From the NCBI RefSeq assembly GCF_009646115.1, contig NZ_CP045720.1, forward strand, positions 1,178,001 to 1,242,000: 64,000 bases of DNA. Reading direction: 5' to 3'. The number at the start of each line of letters is the position of its first letter. The stretch's first letter is position 1. The translations under genes were made by a program, and so were the position numbers. The DNA comes from Pantoea eucalypti (lineage in GTDB: Bacteria; Pseudomonadota; Gammaproteobacteria; Enterobacterales; Enterobacteriaceae). Positions 36,310 through 44,273 of the stretch are shown here, piece after piece. The notes beneath the pieces are model-generated. The model had not been told where the DNA came from. It was given only the letters and a program-made list of their open reading frames with translations, and made no database searches.

Positions 36310-36354
36310 CCCCATATATGGGGAACTGGAGAGGCTGCCGCAAGGTGGCCTCTC
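36310..36354 (+). other. Palindrome and GNRA-loop hairpin
   Basis: CCCCATATATGGGG (36310-36323) is a perfect 14-bp palindrome. Five bases later GAGAGGCTGCC-GCAA-GGTGGCCTCTC (36329-36354) forms an 11-bp stem with two G-U pairs and a GCAA tetraloop. The wobble pairs and GNRA loop suggest an RNA element on the plus strand. Confidence 0.45.
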
Positions 36355-36485
36355 GACCTTTCTTGAATTGTTCTGCATCGGTATAATTATGAAAAAATTC
36401 AATGCCTAATACACATTGTTAATTAATTCCGCTCTTTTAAGCCTGAAGCTTTCAGGTCTACCCTTTTTAAACTGCAAGGCATAAA

Positions 36486-36524
36486 AAGCAAGGCTACTCA
36501 GCTTCGCTGAGTTAGCCCTTGCTT
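36486..36524. other. Hairpin conserved upstream of both mobC copies, oriT or terminator candidate
   Basis: AAGCAAGGCT-ACTCAGC and GCTGAGT-AGCCCTTGCTT form a long stem with small bulges. The same design occurs at 49615-49649. On the minus strand it is followed by TTTTT, so it also looks like a terminator, yet no gene ends there. Confidence 0.5.
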
Positions 36525-36604
36525 GTTAAACTCTACAATTAGTGTATTGACTAGTTATTCAATGATGATAAGTTATAAACAATCAATAAAATAGGACTGA
36601 CCAA

Positions 36605-36820
36605 ATGAAGAAAATTACATTATCCTGTATTAGAGTAGATAAAAGCTTCAAAAGAAGAATGAAGTTTAATTTATGTTTTTTAGCTTTTGTCATTCTCCTG
36701 TTATCAATGATATATTACTTTGTGGATCAAAATGAAGTGTTAAGCTATATTTTTATTTTATCATTTATAATCTTCCCTGCTTATGTAATCGGCGTATCAC
36801 CTTTAATGGCAAAAAAATAG
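36605..36820 (+). CDS. Hypothetical 71-residue membrane protein
   Basis: Not recognised. Two hydrophobic helices (residues about 22-41 and 46-63) follow a basic N-terminus (MKKITLSCIRVDKSFKRRMK). An AGGA site lies 8 bases upstream of the ATG. It is convergent with the membrane-protein gene at 36830, 9 bases away. Its size and arrangement recall the toxin/immunity pairs of this island, but no sequence relation is seen. Confidence 0.5.
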   Translation: MKKITLSCIRVDKSFKRRMKFNLCFLAFVILLLSMIYYFVDQNEVLSYIFILSFIIFPAYVIGVSPLMAKK

Positions 36821-36829
36821 TTTTGGGGT

Positions 36830-37141
36830 TTATCGTTTTTTCTTATAAAGCCTTCTGGTCTTGTACTTCCAAAGCAGAATCAATTTTGGAGTTAAATTGT
36901 TTGAAACGGATTTTCCACACAAAAGAAGATACTTACTAACGCTTTCTGAAAAAACTATTGAACATTTTATTATAGTACTTCCTGCGATTACGCTCAATAT
37001 AACATAGACATACCAATGCTGAACGGCTTCGATCTTTAATTTTTCGCTAATATTCTTCACAGAGGTTAATATATAAAATACGGCTAAAATAGAGGCTGGT
37101 ACGTAAATGATTGTATCAATTAACGGCTTTAAAAAAATCAA
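36830..37141 (-). CDS. Hypothetical membrane protein, TTG start
   Basis: The 103-residue frame starts with TTG at 37141 and overlaps the upstream gene (37116-37400) by 26 bp, so it would depend on translational coupling. It has two hydrophobic segments (about 10-28 and 42-62) and a basic C-terminus (WKYKTRRLYKKKR). No strong ribosome site is seen. It could be a real small membrane protein or a frame-shifted extension of the upstream one. Confidence 0.4.
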   Translation of the reverse strand: MIFLKPLIDTIIYVPASILAVFYILTSVKNISEKLKIEAVQHWYVYVILSVIAGSTIIKCSIVFSESVSKYLLLCGKSVSNNLTPKLILLWKYKTRRLYKKKR

Positions 37142-37400
37142 TCATTTTAGGAATGGCAAAATAAGAGATTGCTAATCCAACAATCGTTGGTAAAATTAGA
37201 AACCAGAAAACTGCCGCTATTTTTATTTCGAAAAGGTACACATAACGAAAAATCACTAAACACGACACAATAACTATCGTACATGCCAGTGGCATTTTTA
37301 AATCAGTCACGGCTTTTATATTCCTTTTTCTTATCCTATGCAGCCGATTTTCTTCTAGATTCGTCTTTTTTGATTGCATCGAATGGTTCATGTTTGACAT
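37116..37400 (-). CDS. Hypothetical 94-residue membrane protein
   Basis: Not recognised. After a charged N-terminal 30 residues (KKTNLEENRLHRIRKRN) it has two hydrophobic segments (about 38-57 and 62-83). An AGGAAAG ribosome site precedes the ATG. It is strongly AT-rich and probably forms a small unit with the frame that overlaps its end. Confidence 0.5.
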   Translation of the reverse strand: MSNMNHSMQSKKTNLEENRLHRIRKRNIKAVTDLKMPLACTIVIVSCLVIFRYVYLFEIKIAAVFWFLILPTIVGLAISYFAIPKMIDFFKAVN

Positions 37401-37856
37401 TAAACTTTCCTTTGATTAATCCGCGTTGTGCTTATAATCATATAAGCATAATAATCTTCTATATGCAGTGCTATTTTTATCTTGGAATGCCAATAAAAAA
37501 ATCTTGACATCTTCACTTGCTATTTTATTCTGATAATAACTATGGAAGATACAATCATCTTTTTTTGAAAAAGATAATGTTCTGTCTTCAATTATTTCTG
37601 AAATGGTATTGTGAGTATTGTTGCAATTATTTGCCGATGTTCTTTCAAAATGATCTGCAAGCTTTCTTTTTTGTTGATCTTTGTATAATTCAACTAGCCG
37701 TACTGGTTTCTTTCACGTGAAAGAAATTTTTTTAAGTATCTAAATGGATTATAAATAAATACAAAAATAACAAAATAAAATTGCAAAATTTAAATCGATA
37801 AAATAATGATAAGCCGTAGTGATAACTAAATGTAAAGTTTTCGGAGGGTTATTATA
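37401..37856. other. Upstream region of the gint operon
   Basis: About 455 bp, very AT-rich and without a gene. A TTGACA (37503-37508) with a TATTCT 16 bp later is a possible plus-strand promoter. A perfect 20-bp palindrome, TTTCTTTCAC joined to its complement, lies at 37707-37726 and is followed by seven T; it may be an operator or a terminator of an upstream transcript. Confidence 0.5.
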
Positions 37857-39077
37857 ATGTCGTTTAAAATAAAAAAATTTGTCATGAGTAATGGAGAACG
37901 AGGCTGCTTGATTCTCAACAAAGAAACACTACTACCAGTTTACTATCAGAACCTTTATCTCACAACTAATGTCAGGAACAGAAGTGCGACTGCATCAACG
38001 ATGGAGATAGTCGCAACGAATCTACTTATCCTTAGCAATTTTATGAAAAGTAGAAAAATAAACATCATTGATAGGATTGAAAGCAAGCGGTTCCTAAATG
38101 TAGCCGAAGTAGATGACCTGATACGGTATGCAAAGCAAAGATTCGATCAACAAAAAATTACGAATGTAAGATTACTCAAAGGAAAGCAGATTGCTACAAG
38201 AACTTTTAGTTACAGGATACACGTTTTTTCAAATTACCTAAAATGGTTGTGCGGATTGATTCATTCTTTGAAGGGAATCCATGCCAGATATGAAGTCGAA
38301 AGTTTTATTGAAAGCATAAGGGCGCACTTTCCGCGAAATCGCTCACTCAGCATCAATCACAGAACAGATAAATCGATAAGTGAAGAACAAATAAAAACTC
38401 TGTTTAGGCTGTTGGAAGTCGAAGGGAGCCAAAACCCCTTTCAGAAGGAGGTTCAAGTGAGGAACAGGCTCATTTTTACCTTACTACTGAATTGTGGGTT
38501 GAGGGCAGGTGAATTACTAAATCTTAGGGTAAATGATCTAAATCCTAGAAATAACACACTGAGTATTGTTAGAAGACATGACTGCATTGAAGACCGAAGG
38601 CTGAATCAGCCATTAGTCAAAACTGGCGAAAGGATAATCCCATTATCAGACGAGTTAGTGATAGAGATCTTCGATTACATAAATAATTTTAGGGATAAAT
38701 ACACTAAAAAGAAAAAACATGACGTTCTATTTGTAACTCACAGTGCAGGTAAAACAGTAGGGGAACCTTTATCTGTTTCAGCATATGAAAAAATAATTTC
38801 TACTATTAAAAAATCAAGCCCAGAATTAAAGAACTTATCAGGACATAGATTGAGACACTCTTGGAACTATTTTTATTCAAATGAAATTGATAATTCAAAT
38901 TTAGATGTCAGCCGAAAATCAGGATTGAGATGCTATCTAATGGGTTGGTCCAAAGATTCAAAGATGTCAGAGAATTATAACTTCAAACACATATCAATTA
39001 AAGAAAAGGAAGTTATTGGAAGAGTTTATGAATCTTTGAAAAAGATAACTGAGGGTCAATATAATGGAAACATGTAA
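37857..39077 (+). CDS. gintA: Tyrosine recombinase GintA-like
   Basis: The 406-residue phage-integrase-fold protein has an N-terminal SAM-like core-binding region and a C-terminal catalytic domain with Arg in LLLNCGLRAGELLNL (about residue 215), HRLRH (about 329) and the region GWSKDSKMSENYNF with the Tyr (about 372). It is the first of three recombinase genes followed by a small DNA-binding protein, the layout recalled for GInt islands (gintABCD) and related to the Tn554 tnpABC group. It has a strong GGAGGG site and overlaps the next gene by 14 bp. Confidence 0.85.
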   Translation: MSFKIKKFVMSNGERGCLILNKETLLPVYYQNLYLTTNVRNRSATASTMEIVATNLLILSNFMKSRKINIIDRIESKRFLNVAEVDDLIRYAKQRFDQQKITNVRLLKGKQIATRTFSYRIHVFSNYLKWLCGLIHSLKGIHARYEVESFIESIRAHFPRNRSLSINHRTDKSISEEQIKTLFRLLEVEGSQNPFQKEVQVRNRLIFTLLLNCGLRAGELLNLRVNDLNPRNNTLSIVRRHDCIEDRRLNQPLVKTGERIIPLSDELVIEIFDYINNFRDKYTKKKKHDVLFVTHSAGKTVGEPLSVSAYEKIISTIKKSSPELKNLSGHRLRHSWNYFYSNEIDNSNLDVSRKSGLRCYLMGWSKDSKMSENYNFKHISIKEKEVIGRVYESLKKITEGQYNGNM

Positions 39078-40377
39078 ACTAAGAAAAGAGAGTCTGGTTT
39101 TTGCAAATATGCAGGGGTATAGCTTCAAGCTTTCTGATATCAAATGGCAATTAGATAAAGAGAATTATATTTTCCCACATAAGATTGCCGATAAAATGCC
39201 AGAGTCGATGCGTATTGGTTACCTTACTACCTTGGCTTACTTTTCGGCTGAATACAGTGCAGGTTACACAAAAAACATCAACCAGATATTTAGTAAATGG
39301 TTAAGGATGATAGACATTAAGACGATAGATGCTAATGCGGTTTATCAATTTAATGTTAATTTAGGTCCTGAGAAAAACTACAAACTAAACTCTATAAGGA
39401 AGTTTCTAACGAAGTGGAAAAAGCTCGGTTATGTAGGAGTTGAAACCTCAGCTTTAACAATGCTGGAAAAAATAAAGGTTAAGACTAATTTGACAGGTGA
39501 AGCGGTCAAACGAAGAGATCCAAATAGTGGACCGCTAACTGGAGAAGAACTGGAAATCGTTCTTGAGAGTATCAGCAATTTGTTGAAAGAAGACAAAATT
39601 CCTATGTATCTTTATTGCTATGTCATTCTTTTAGCAACCACGGGAAGGAGGCCATTACAGTTAACTTCATTAAAAGCAAAAGATCTCATCAGAACGGGAG
39701 AAGGTTGCTTTCTAAACATACCGAAAGTAAAACAAAGGAAGGACTTTAGAAGTGAGTTTAGCTTGGTAAGTATCGATGACTGCCTTTATGAGAAATTAAC
39801 AACCTTGATTGATATGAATCAAAAATACATTGAAGATAATGTTAGTCAGAGTATTGCTCATATAAAAAATAAATTACCTATATTCATGGACACATAAAAA
39901 TCTGTATCCATTCAGTCTGGTCAAAGTTTAGATAAAATCATGGAAACTGATTTTTTACACATGAAGAATTCATTTATTTCAAACAAACTAAATAACTTTA
40001 CTACTAAATTTAACATTAAATCATCAAGGAATGACGAGGCTATACGGCTTAATGCAAGACGATTCAGGTATACGCTTGGATCTCGTTTAGCAAAGGAAGG
40101 AGCCTCAGTTGAAGTGATCGCTAAAGCATTAGACCATAAATCTATTAACTCATCAGGGATATACGTAAAAAATAGCTCAGACAATGTTCACGATATTGAT
40201 AAGAAACTTCATTCATTTTTTGCACCTCTATCGAAGATATTTCTTGGTGGCAATAGCACACACAATAAGAAGCTCTTTACAGAATATGTTTTAAATTCTT
40301 TTGGATTTACTGATTGTAAGCACGAACACATAGAGTGTTTTACATGCAAAAACTTTATAGCCTGGAGTTCTCAATGA
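39064..40377 (+). pseudogene. gintB: Tyrosine recombinase GintB-like, interrupted by one in-frame stop
   Basis: The frame runs 437 codons but a single TAA at 39895-39897 (codon 278) splits it; reading continues in the same frame on both sides. The first part has the catalytic Arg (TTGRRPLQLTSL, about residue 195). The second part has the HxxR-like block NARRFRYTLGSRL (about 331), LDHKSINSSGIYV with the His and Tyr, and a Cys-rich end (CKHEHIECFTCKNF). Either the gene is inactive, the stop is read through, or two fragments assemble. The stop could also be a sequencing error. It overlaps gintC by 4 bp. Confidence 0.75.
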
Positions 40378-42005
40378 CAAATATATTCATATTCGAGCCA
40401 ACTAATACTAACAATCCAAAACTAAATGTTGAGGGTTTTATTGAATTTTCTAAGAGTAATATCTTTAACTCTAAGTTAGCCAGTTCATGGGAAAGCAATG
40501 TATGGAAGGGATGTTACAGATTCAATAAATTTGATATCAACAATAATCGAAATAGCAAAGATAGATTAGATGATAGCTTCATCGATTTTGCTAAAGCTTA
40601 TATGTTTCATATTCATTCTTTTAACAAGTCAAAGTTAAACCAGAATGCTTTGGCAATGTTGAAGGTCGTTGAGTTTGTGTTATTGAAATCATACTGTGAA
40701 GCTAATGTTGTCAAGTGTAATAATTACATTTTTGATGAGTGTATAAGAGTAGCAACGGCTAAATATACGAAATTAACAGCAGTTGGAATTGGTAAGGAAC
40801 TTGAGAAACTATGTTTATTTTTGAGTGAAAACAGGATGACAAGTTCATCATACTTTTTTTGGGTAAATCCGTTAAGGCATAAAATAACTCAGAGTTGGCA
40901 AGGTTATGAACCTTCGCTTGAAGGGCACTCAAAATTACCAGATATAAAATCCGTCATAGCCATTGCGGAGATTTTCTCAAAAGATGAAAGCCAACTGTCT
41001 GTGAGAGACATTTTCACAACGTCTGTTCTTGCACTGCTGATGTGTGCACCAGGACGAATCTCGGAAATTTTAAGCCTTCCAGCGGATTGTGAGATTACAG
41101 AGCATGATGACAACGGCATTGAACGATATGGTTTAAGATTTTTTTCAGCGAAGGGGTATGCTGGAGACATTAAATGGATTCCTACAGTAATGGTCTCTGT
41201 AGCTAAAAAGGCCATAGCCCGATTGAGAAAGTTGTCCAACCATCCAAGGTATGTTGCAAGAACAATGGAAGGTAAGGTCCCTGAGTCATCCAGACATGAA
41301 CTGTTCAGTAAAAAGCCTCAACATTTCCCTTGGTATGATGAAGAGAAGAAAATCAAATATTCTAATGCTTTATGCCTGTTATTTGAGGGGCAATTGTGCC
41401 AGAAAACGAGCAAGCTTTTGAAGCCTTTGTTCAGACCCACTGCTCAGTTTTTTAGACTGGATATTGATGCCTTAGCGAGTCTCAAAGGCACAACAAACCT
41501 CTTTAAAAGACACGGTTATATTAACGAAGATGGCAGCCCATATTCACTTAGGACCCATCAGTTAAGACATCTACTAAATACGTTTTCTCAAATCAATGGT
41601 ATGGACGAGTTTAGCATCGCCAGATGGTCTGGAAGGAAGCTTGTCTCACAAAATGTTTCCTATGATCACCGATCACACTTACAAATGATCAATCTCATGA
41701 AAGATAAAACTTCAATCGGAGCCGGTAACAGTCACAGGAAAAAAGAAATAGCTGTTATGGAAATAACTGATTTCGATTCATTGAAGAATGGAGCTGTGCT
41801 CGTCACCAAGCACGGTTACTGCAAGCACTCATATGCTTTTGACCCATGTGATTATTATCCAATACAAGACTCTGGAAAGGATGATGAACGACTAATGGTA
41901 ATGCATAATAAAATTATTGAAAAAACTCATCATGATAAGAATGATGGGAATGTTAATGCTGAAAAATGGTATGCGTTTCAAACTAAAATAATAAAAGGAG
42001 AATAA
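40374..42005 (+). CDS. gintC: Tyrosine recombinase GintC-like
   Basis: The 543-residue protein is the largest of the trio. Catalytic motifs are seen as CAPGRISEILSL (Arg, about residue 225), THQLRHLLNTF (HxxR, about 393) and ARWSGRKLVSQNVSYDH (Tyr, about 428). A C-terminal extension holds a possible zinc site (KHGYCKHSYAFDPCDYY). It starts at the ATG at 40374 inside ATGA of the gintB stop, with GGAG upstream; the longer frame from 40335 lies inside gintB. The three recombinases probably act together. Confidence 0.85.
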   Translation: MTNIFIFEPTNTNNPKLNVEGFIEFSKSNIFNSKLASSWESNVWKGCYRFNKFDINNNRNSKDRLDDSFIDFAKAYMFHIHSFNKSKLNQNALAMLKVVEFVLLKSYCEANVVKCNNYIFDECIRVATAKYTKLTAVGIGKELEKLCLFLSENRMTSSSYFFWVNPLRHKITQSWQGYEPSLEGHSKLPDIKSVIAIAEIFSKDESQLSVRDIFTTSVLALLMCAPGRISEILSLPADCEITEHDDNGIERYGLRFFSAKGYAGDIKWIPTVMVSVAKKAIARLRKLSNHPRYVARTMEGKVPESSRHELFSKKPQHFPWYDEEKKIKYSNALCLLFEGQLCQKTSKLLKPLFRPTAQFFRLDIDALASLKGTTNLFKRHGYINEDGSPYSLRTHQLRHLLNTFSQINGMDEFSIARWSGRKLVSQNVSYDHRSHLQMINLMKDKTSIGAGNSHRKKEIAVMEITDFDSLKNGAVLVTKHGYCKHSYAFDPCDYYPIQDSGKDDERLMVMHNKIIEKTHHDKNDGNVNAEKWYAFQTKIIKGE

Positions 42006-42410
42006 ATGGCTAAACATATTACTGGATATGATGAAAAATTGATAATGAAAGTTATTAATACCTGGAATGACGATAAGAAGCTGACCTGGGAGGCTTTATG
42101 CGACGAGTTGATAAAGATCATTGGGAAGAGACCTTCAAGGCAATCTTTAAGTAGTCATGTTAAAATTGCCGATTGTTTTAATTCAAAAAAGAAGCTTCTC
42201 AAGTCTGGTGTGAAAGAAACATGTGCGGTTAAACCTGCTAATTTAAAAATTGCTTGTCAGAGAATAAAAAGGCTCGAAACTGAAAACGAAGCCTTGATAG
42301 CATTGAATAACAAATATTTAGAGCAGTTTAAGATATGGCTATATAATTCTCATTTAAAACAAATTACAGCCGAAGAGCTTAATCGTCCTTTACCTAAAAA
42401 AGATATTTAA
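42006..42410 (+). CDS. gintD: Small DNA-binding protein GintD-like
   Basis: The 134-residue protein has an N-terminal helix-turn-helix-like region (TWEALCDELIKIIGKRPSRQ) and a C-terminal coiled coil (NLKIACQRIKRLETENEALI). It starts right after the gintC stop codon with AAGGAG. Small proteins of this size follow the three recombinases in GInt islands and are needed for excision in the published Pseudomonas case, as recalled. A 5'-truncated twin lies at 28556-28855. Confidence 0.75.
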   Translation: MAKHITGYDEKLIMKVINTWNDDKKLTWEALCDELIKIIGKRPSRQSLSSHVKIADCFNSKKKLLKSGVKETCAVKPANLKIACQRIKRLETENEALIALNNKYLEQFKIWLYNSHLKQITAEELNRPLPKKDI

Positions 42411-42466
42411 ATAGAAATTGATAGGTTTTAACTATTGACATGATTGAATATTATGATATTTCTTTA

Positions 42467-42501
42467 AATGTCAGGATGACATTCACAACAGCAAGGATGC
42501 T
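42467..42501 (+). promoter_or_regulatory. Two leader hairpins with AGGA loops before the unknown gene, copy 2
   Basis: AATGTC-AGGAT-GACATT (42467-42483) and AGC-AAGGAT-GCT (42490-42501) lie 6 bases apart, and the second loop is the ribosome site of the gene at 42505. Both loops show the GGA that CsrA/RsmA recognise. Confidence 0.55.
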
Positions 42502-42504
42502 ACT

Positions 42505-42912
42505 ATGAATAAATTAAACAGATATTTGCCAGATCAGAAGTTTTTGATACTCCTTAATCGCTTCATTCTTCGATACGATGAATCAGACTGCAATAAAGAA
42601 AAAATCGTAAAAGATGCCTACCTGTTCTGTGTAGGATACTTTTTGAAGTATCAGCAAGACTATCAGAATCCTTATCTGAAGGGACCAAGCAACATTATTG
42701 CAGTTTTGAGTTCGGCTTTGCTCAGTCCAAACTTCTATACAATACCTTCAACTGTCAGCCTTGAACGAGTGCTGTATTTCTACAAGTTTATCATCGAATA
42801 CATTATCTGGAATGAGTATGAAGTAGAAAGAATATTTGCTACTCAAAAACAGAGCTTTACGCCTTCAACAGAGCTTAAATCAGATGGTTTCAAAATGAAG
42901 AAAAGGGTTTAG
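42505..42912 (+). CDS. Unknown gene linked to gintD, copy 2
   Basis: The 135-residue helical protein is homologous to the gene at 28951, sharing FCVGYFLKY (about residues 45-53) and the helical half after it (FYKFIIEYIIWNEYEVERIF). It follows gintD by 94 bp with its own possible promoter (TTGACA near 42435) and the double-hairpin leader. It is the fifth gene of the unit. No family was recognised. Confidence 0.6.
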   Translation: MNKLNRYLPDQKFLILLNRFILRYDESDCNKEKIVKDAYLFCVGYFLKYQQDYQNPYLKGPSNIIAVLSSALLSPNFYTIPSTVSLERVLYFYKFIIEYIIWNEYEVERIFATQKQSFTPSTELKSDGFKMKKRV

Positions 42913-42948
42913 GATATACTTTTTATTGATTATGGCGATACAATAACT

Positions 42949-43009
42949 ATGCCATATGATCTTTACACTTAACCTAGGGCGAGTGTTCTGCAAATGGATC
43001 ATATGGCAT
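42949..43009. repeat. 13-bp inverted repeat at the unit 2/unit 3 junction
   Basis: ATGCCATATGATC (42949-42961) and GATCATATGGCAT (42997-43009) are perfect inverted arms around 35 bp, with an inner ACACT/AGTGT pair. No T-run follows. It may be a recombination site of the GInt-type recombinases or an operator. Confidence 0.55.
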
Positions 43010-43066
43010 CTCAGCTTTAATGTATGATATATTTTCTTTTATCTTATGGCTTTTCAGGATGATGAA

Positions 43067-43390
43067 ATGAACGATTTTGAGCAAAAGCTCCTTCAGAATG
43101 GATTCTCGGCGAAGGATATCCGCAAGCTTAATGAAATTCTTACCCGAGATGAGAACAAATCAGATACACTTCAGTCTCTCATTCAAGAGCTGAGCAAGCG
43201 CTTTTGGGCTGGTATAATTTCCATGCTCATTATTTTATCACTTTTCATTTATGGTATAGCGAAAGGGCATAAAGAAAGCCTGATTTCTTATGCTATCGTC
43301 CTTATCATCGGTGCCATAATCGTTTACTTTGTCATACCAATGAATCTGGCCTGGAAAGCACACAGGTTTGCTAGTAATAGCAAAAGTTAG
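43067..43390 (+). CDS. Two-helix membrane protein, probable immunity, copy 3
   Basis: The 107-residue protein begins MNDFEQKLLQNGFSAKDIRK, in line with the copies at 26578 and 32723, and has two membrane helices (about 53-70 and 75-95). The ATG at 43067 has AGGA 8 bases upstream; an upstream ATG at 43046 is less likely. It is convergent with the third DUF4225 gene and overlaps its stop by 4 bp. Confidence 0.6.
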   Translation: MNDFEQKLLQNGFSAKDIRKLNEILTRDENKSDTLQSLIQELSKRFWAGIISMLIILSLFIYGIAKGHKESLISYAIVLIIGAIIVYFVIPMNLAWKAHRFASNSKS

Positions 43391-44205
43391 TTTCCATTTT
43401 GGTTGTGATTCATCTGATAGAGGTTCACACCTATAGCGCTACCTTTCCAGACTGCTGTTGCACCTTTTAGCGCCAAGTCTTGTTTGCTCATCATCTGCAC
43501 CTGGCGATAGTAATCAGTAGGGAGATACTTGAATATTCTCCAAGCCTCGGGTTTCAAAGTCAGTTTGAAAATTCCGTAGTAAGATGTAGTGAGATCAACT
43601 ACTTGGTAAGCAAGCAGACCCAGGCGTTTATCAAATCCAAAAAATTCAGCTACATCCTGATAAGCTTCAATCACCGGATTGGAAGGATTCGAAACTCCTC
43701 TTAACTTGTCTATGCTTTCCGCCATTGAACCTGCACCATTAGCAATCAATGCAGAACCAGCAACAACACCGATAAGATTTCCACTGAACAGTGATCCAGC
43801 AAACAAGCCTACCCCAGCCACCAACTGAACAGTCCCAAGAACAACGCCGATGCCGTCGATGACATAGCCAATGATCTTTTCATGGTCATGGTAAAACTTC
43901 ACAGAAGACGAAACTACGGCTTCTCCTGTTCTGAGCATCCTGTCCTGAATCTTTAGGTTTTGGGCTTCTTGCTTAAGATTTTGGATACACTCCTGACACT
44001 TATCATCTGAGGTAGAATTGCGGATTGTCTGGATCTGCAAGCGGGTGAACTCTCTTATTTCATCCTGAAACCTTACACGGACTAGCGCATCCTTGAGATG
44101 GAACTGTGAGAGGGATGTGGCAACATTGACTAAGTGATTAGCCTCAAGACTTGCCATACTTAGAAAGTAGTTTGATTGTCTGTTCCTGTCCCAGTAGTTG
44201 TCCAT
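43387..44205 (-). CDS. DUF4225 protein, probable T6SS membrane toxin, copy 3
   Basis: The 272-residue paralogue begins MDNYWDRNRQSNYFLSMASL and keeps the CxxC pair (KCQECIQNLK) and the Gly-rich hairpin (GYVIDGIGVVLGTVQLVAGV). It has no hcp next to it, unlike copies 1 and 2. It is the most divergent of the three in sequence. The C-terminal region ends with a basic, non-conserved tail. Confidence 0.62.
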   Translation of the reverse strand: MDNYWDRNRQSNYFLSMASLEANHLVNVATSLSQFHLKDALVRVRFQDEIREFTRLQIQTIRNSTSDDKCQECIQNLKQEAQNLKIQDRMLRTGEAVVSSSVKFYHDHEKIIGYVIDGIGVVLGTVQLVAGVGLFAGSLFSGNLIGVVAGSALIANGAGSMAESIDKLRGVSNPSNPVIEAYQDVAEFFGFDKRLGLLAYQVVDLTTSYYGIFKLTLKPEAWRIFKYLPTDYYRQVQMMSKQDLALKGATAVWKGSAIGVNLYQMNHNQNGN

Positions 44206-44273
44206 GATTAAAAGCCCTTATTAAAAAATCAATAATAATAGAAGGATTCTTTAAAAATCAATAATCTTCTTAA

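Larger units (their letters stand above)
36058..36604. other. AT-rich intergenic region upstream of mobC copy 1
   Basis: About 550 bp with no gene called. It holds two notable hairpins (36310-36354 and 36486-36524), listed separately. A short 81-codon frame on the minus strand overlaps mobC and has no features. This is where an origin of transfer would be sought. Confidence 0.5.

Noticed and set aside
39108..39117. TGCAGGGG inside gintB as a copy of the tRNA-Arg 3' end
   Set aside because: Only eight bases match and they lie in coding sequence well inside the recombinase operon.
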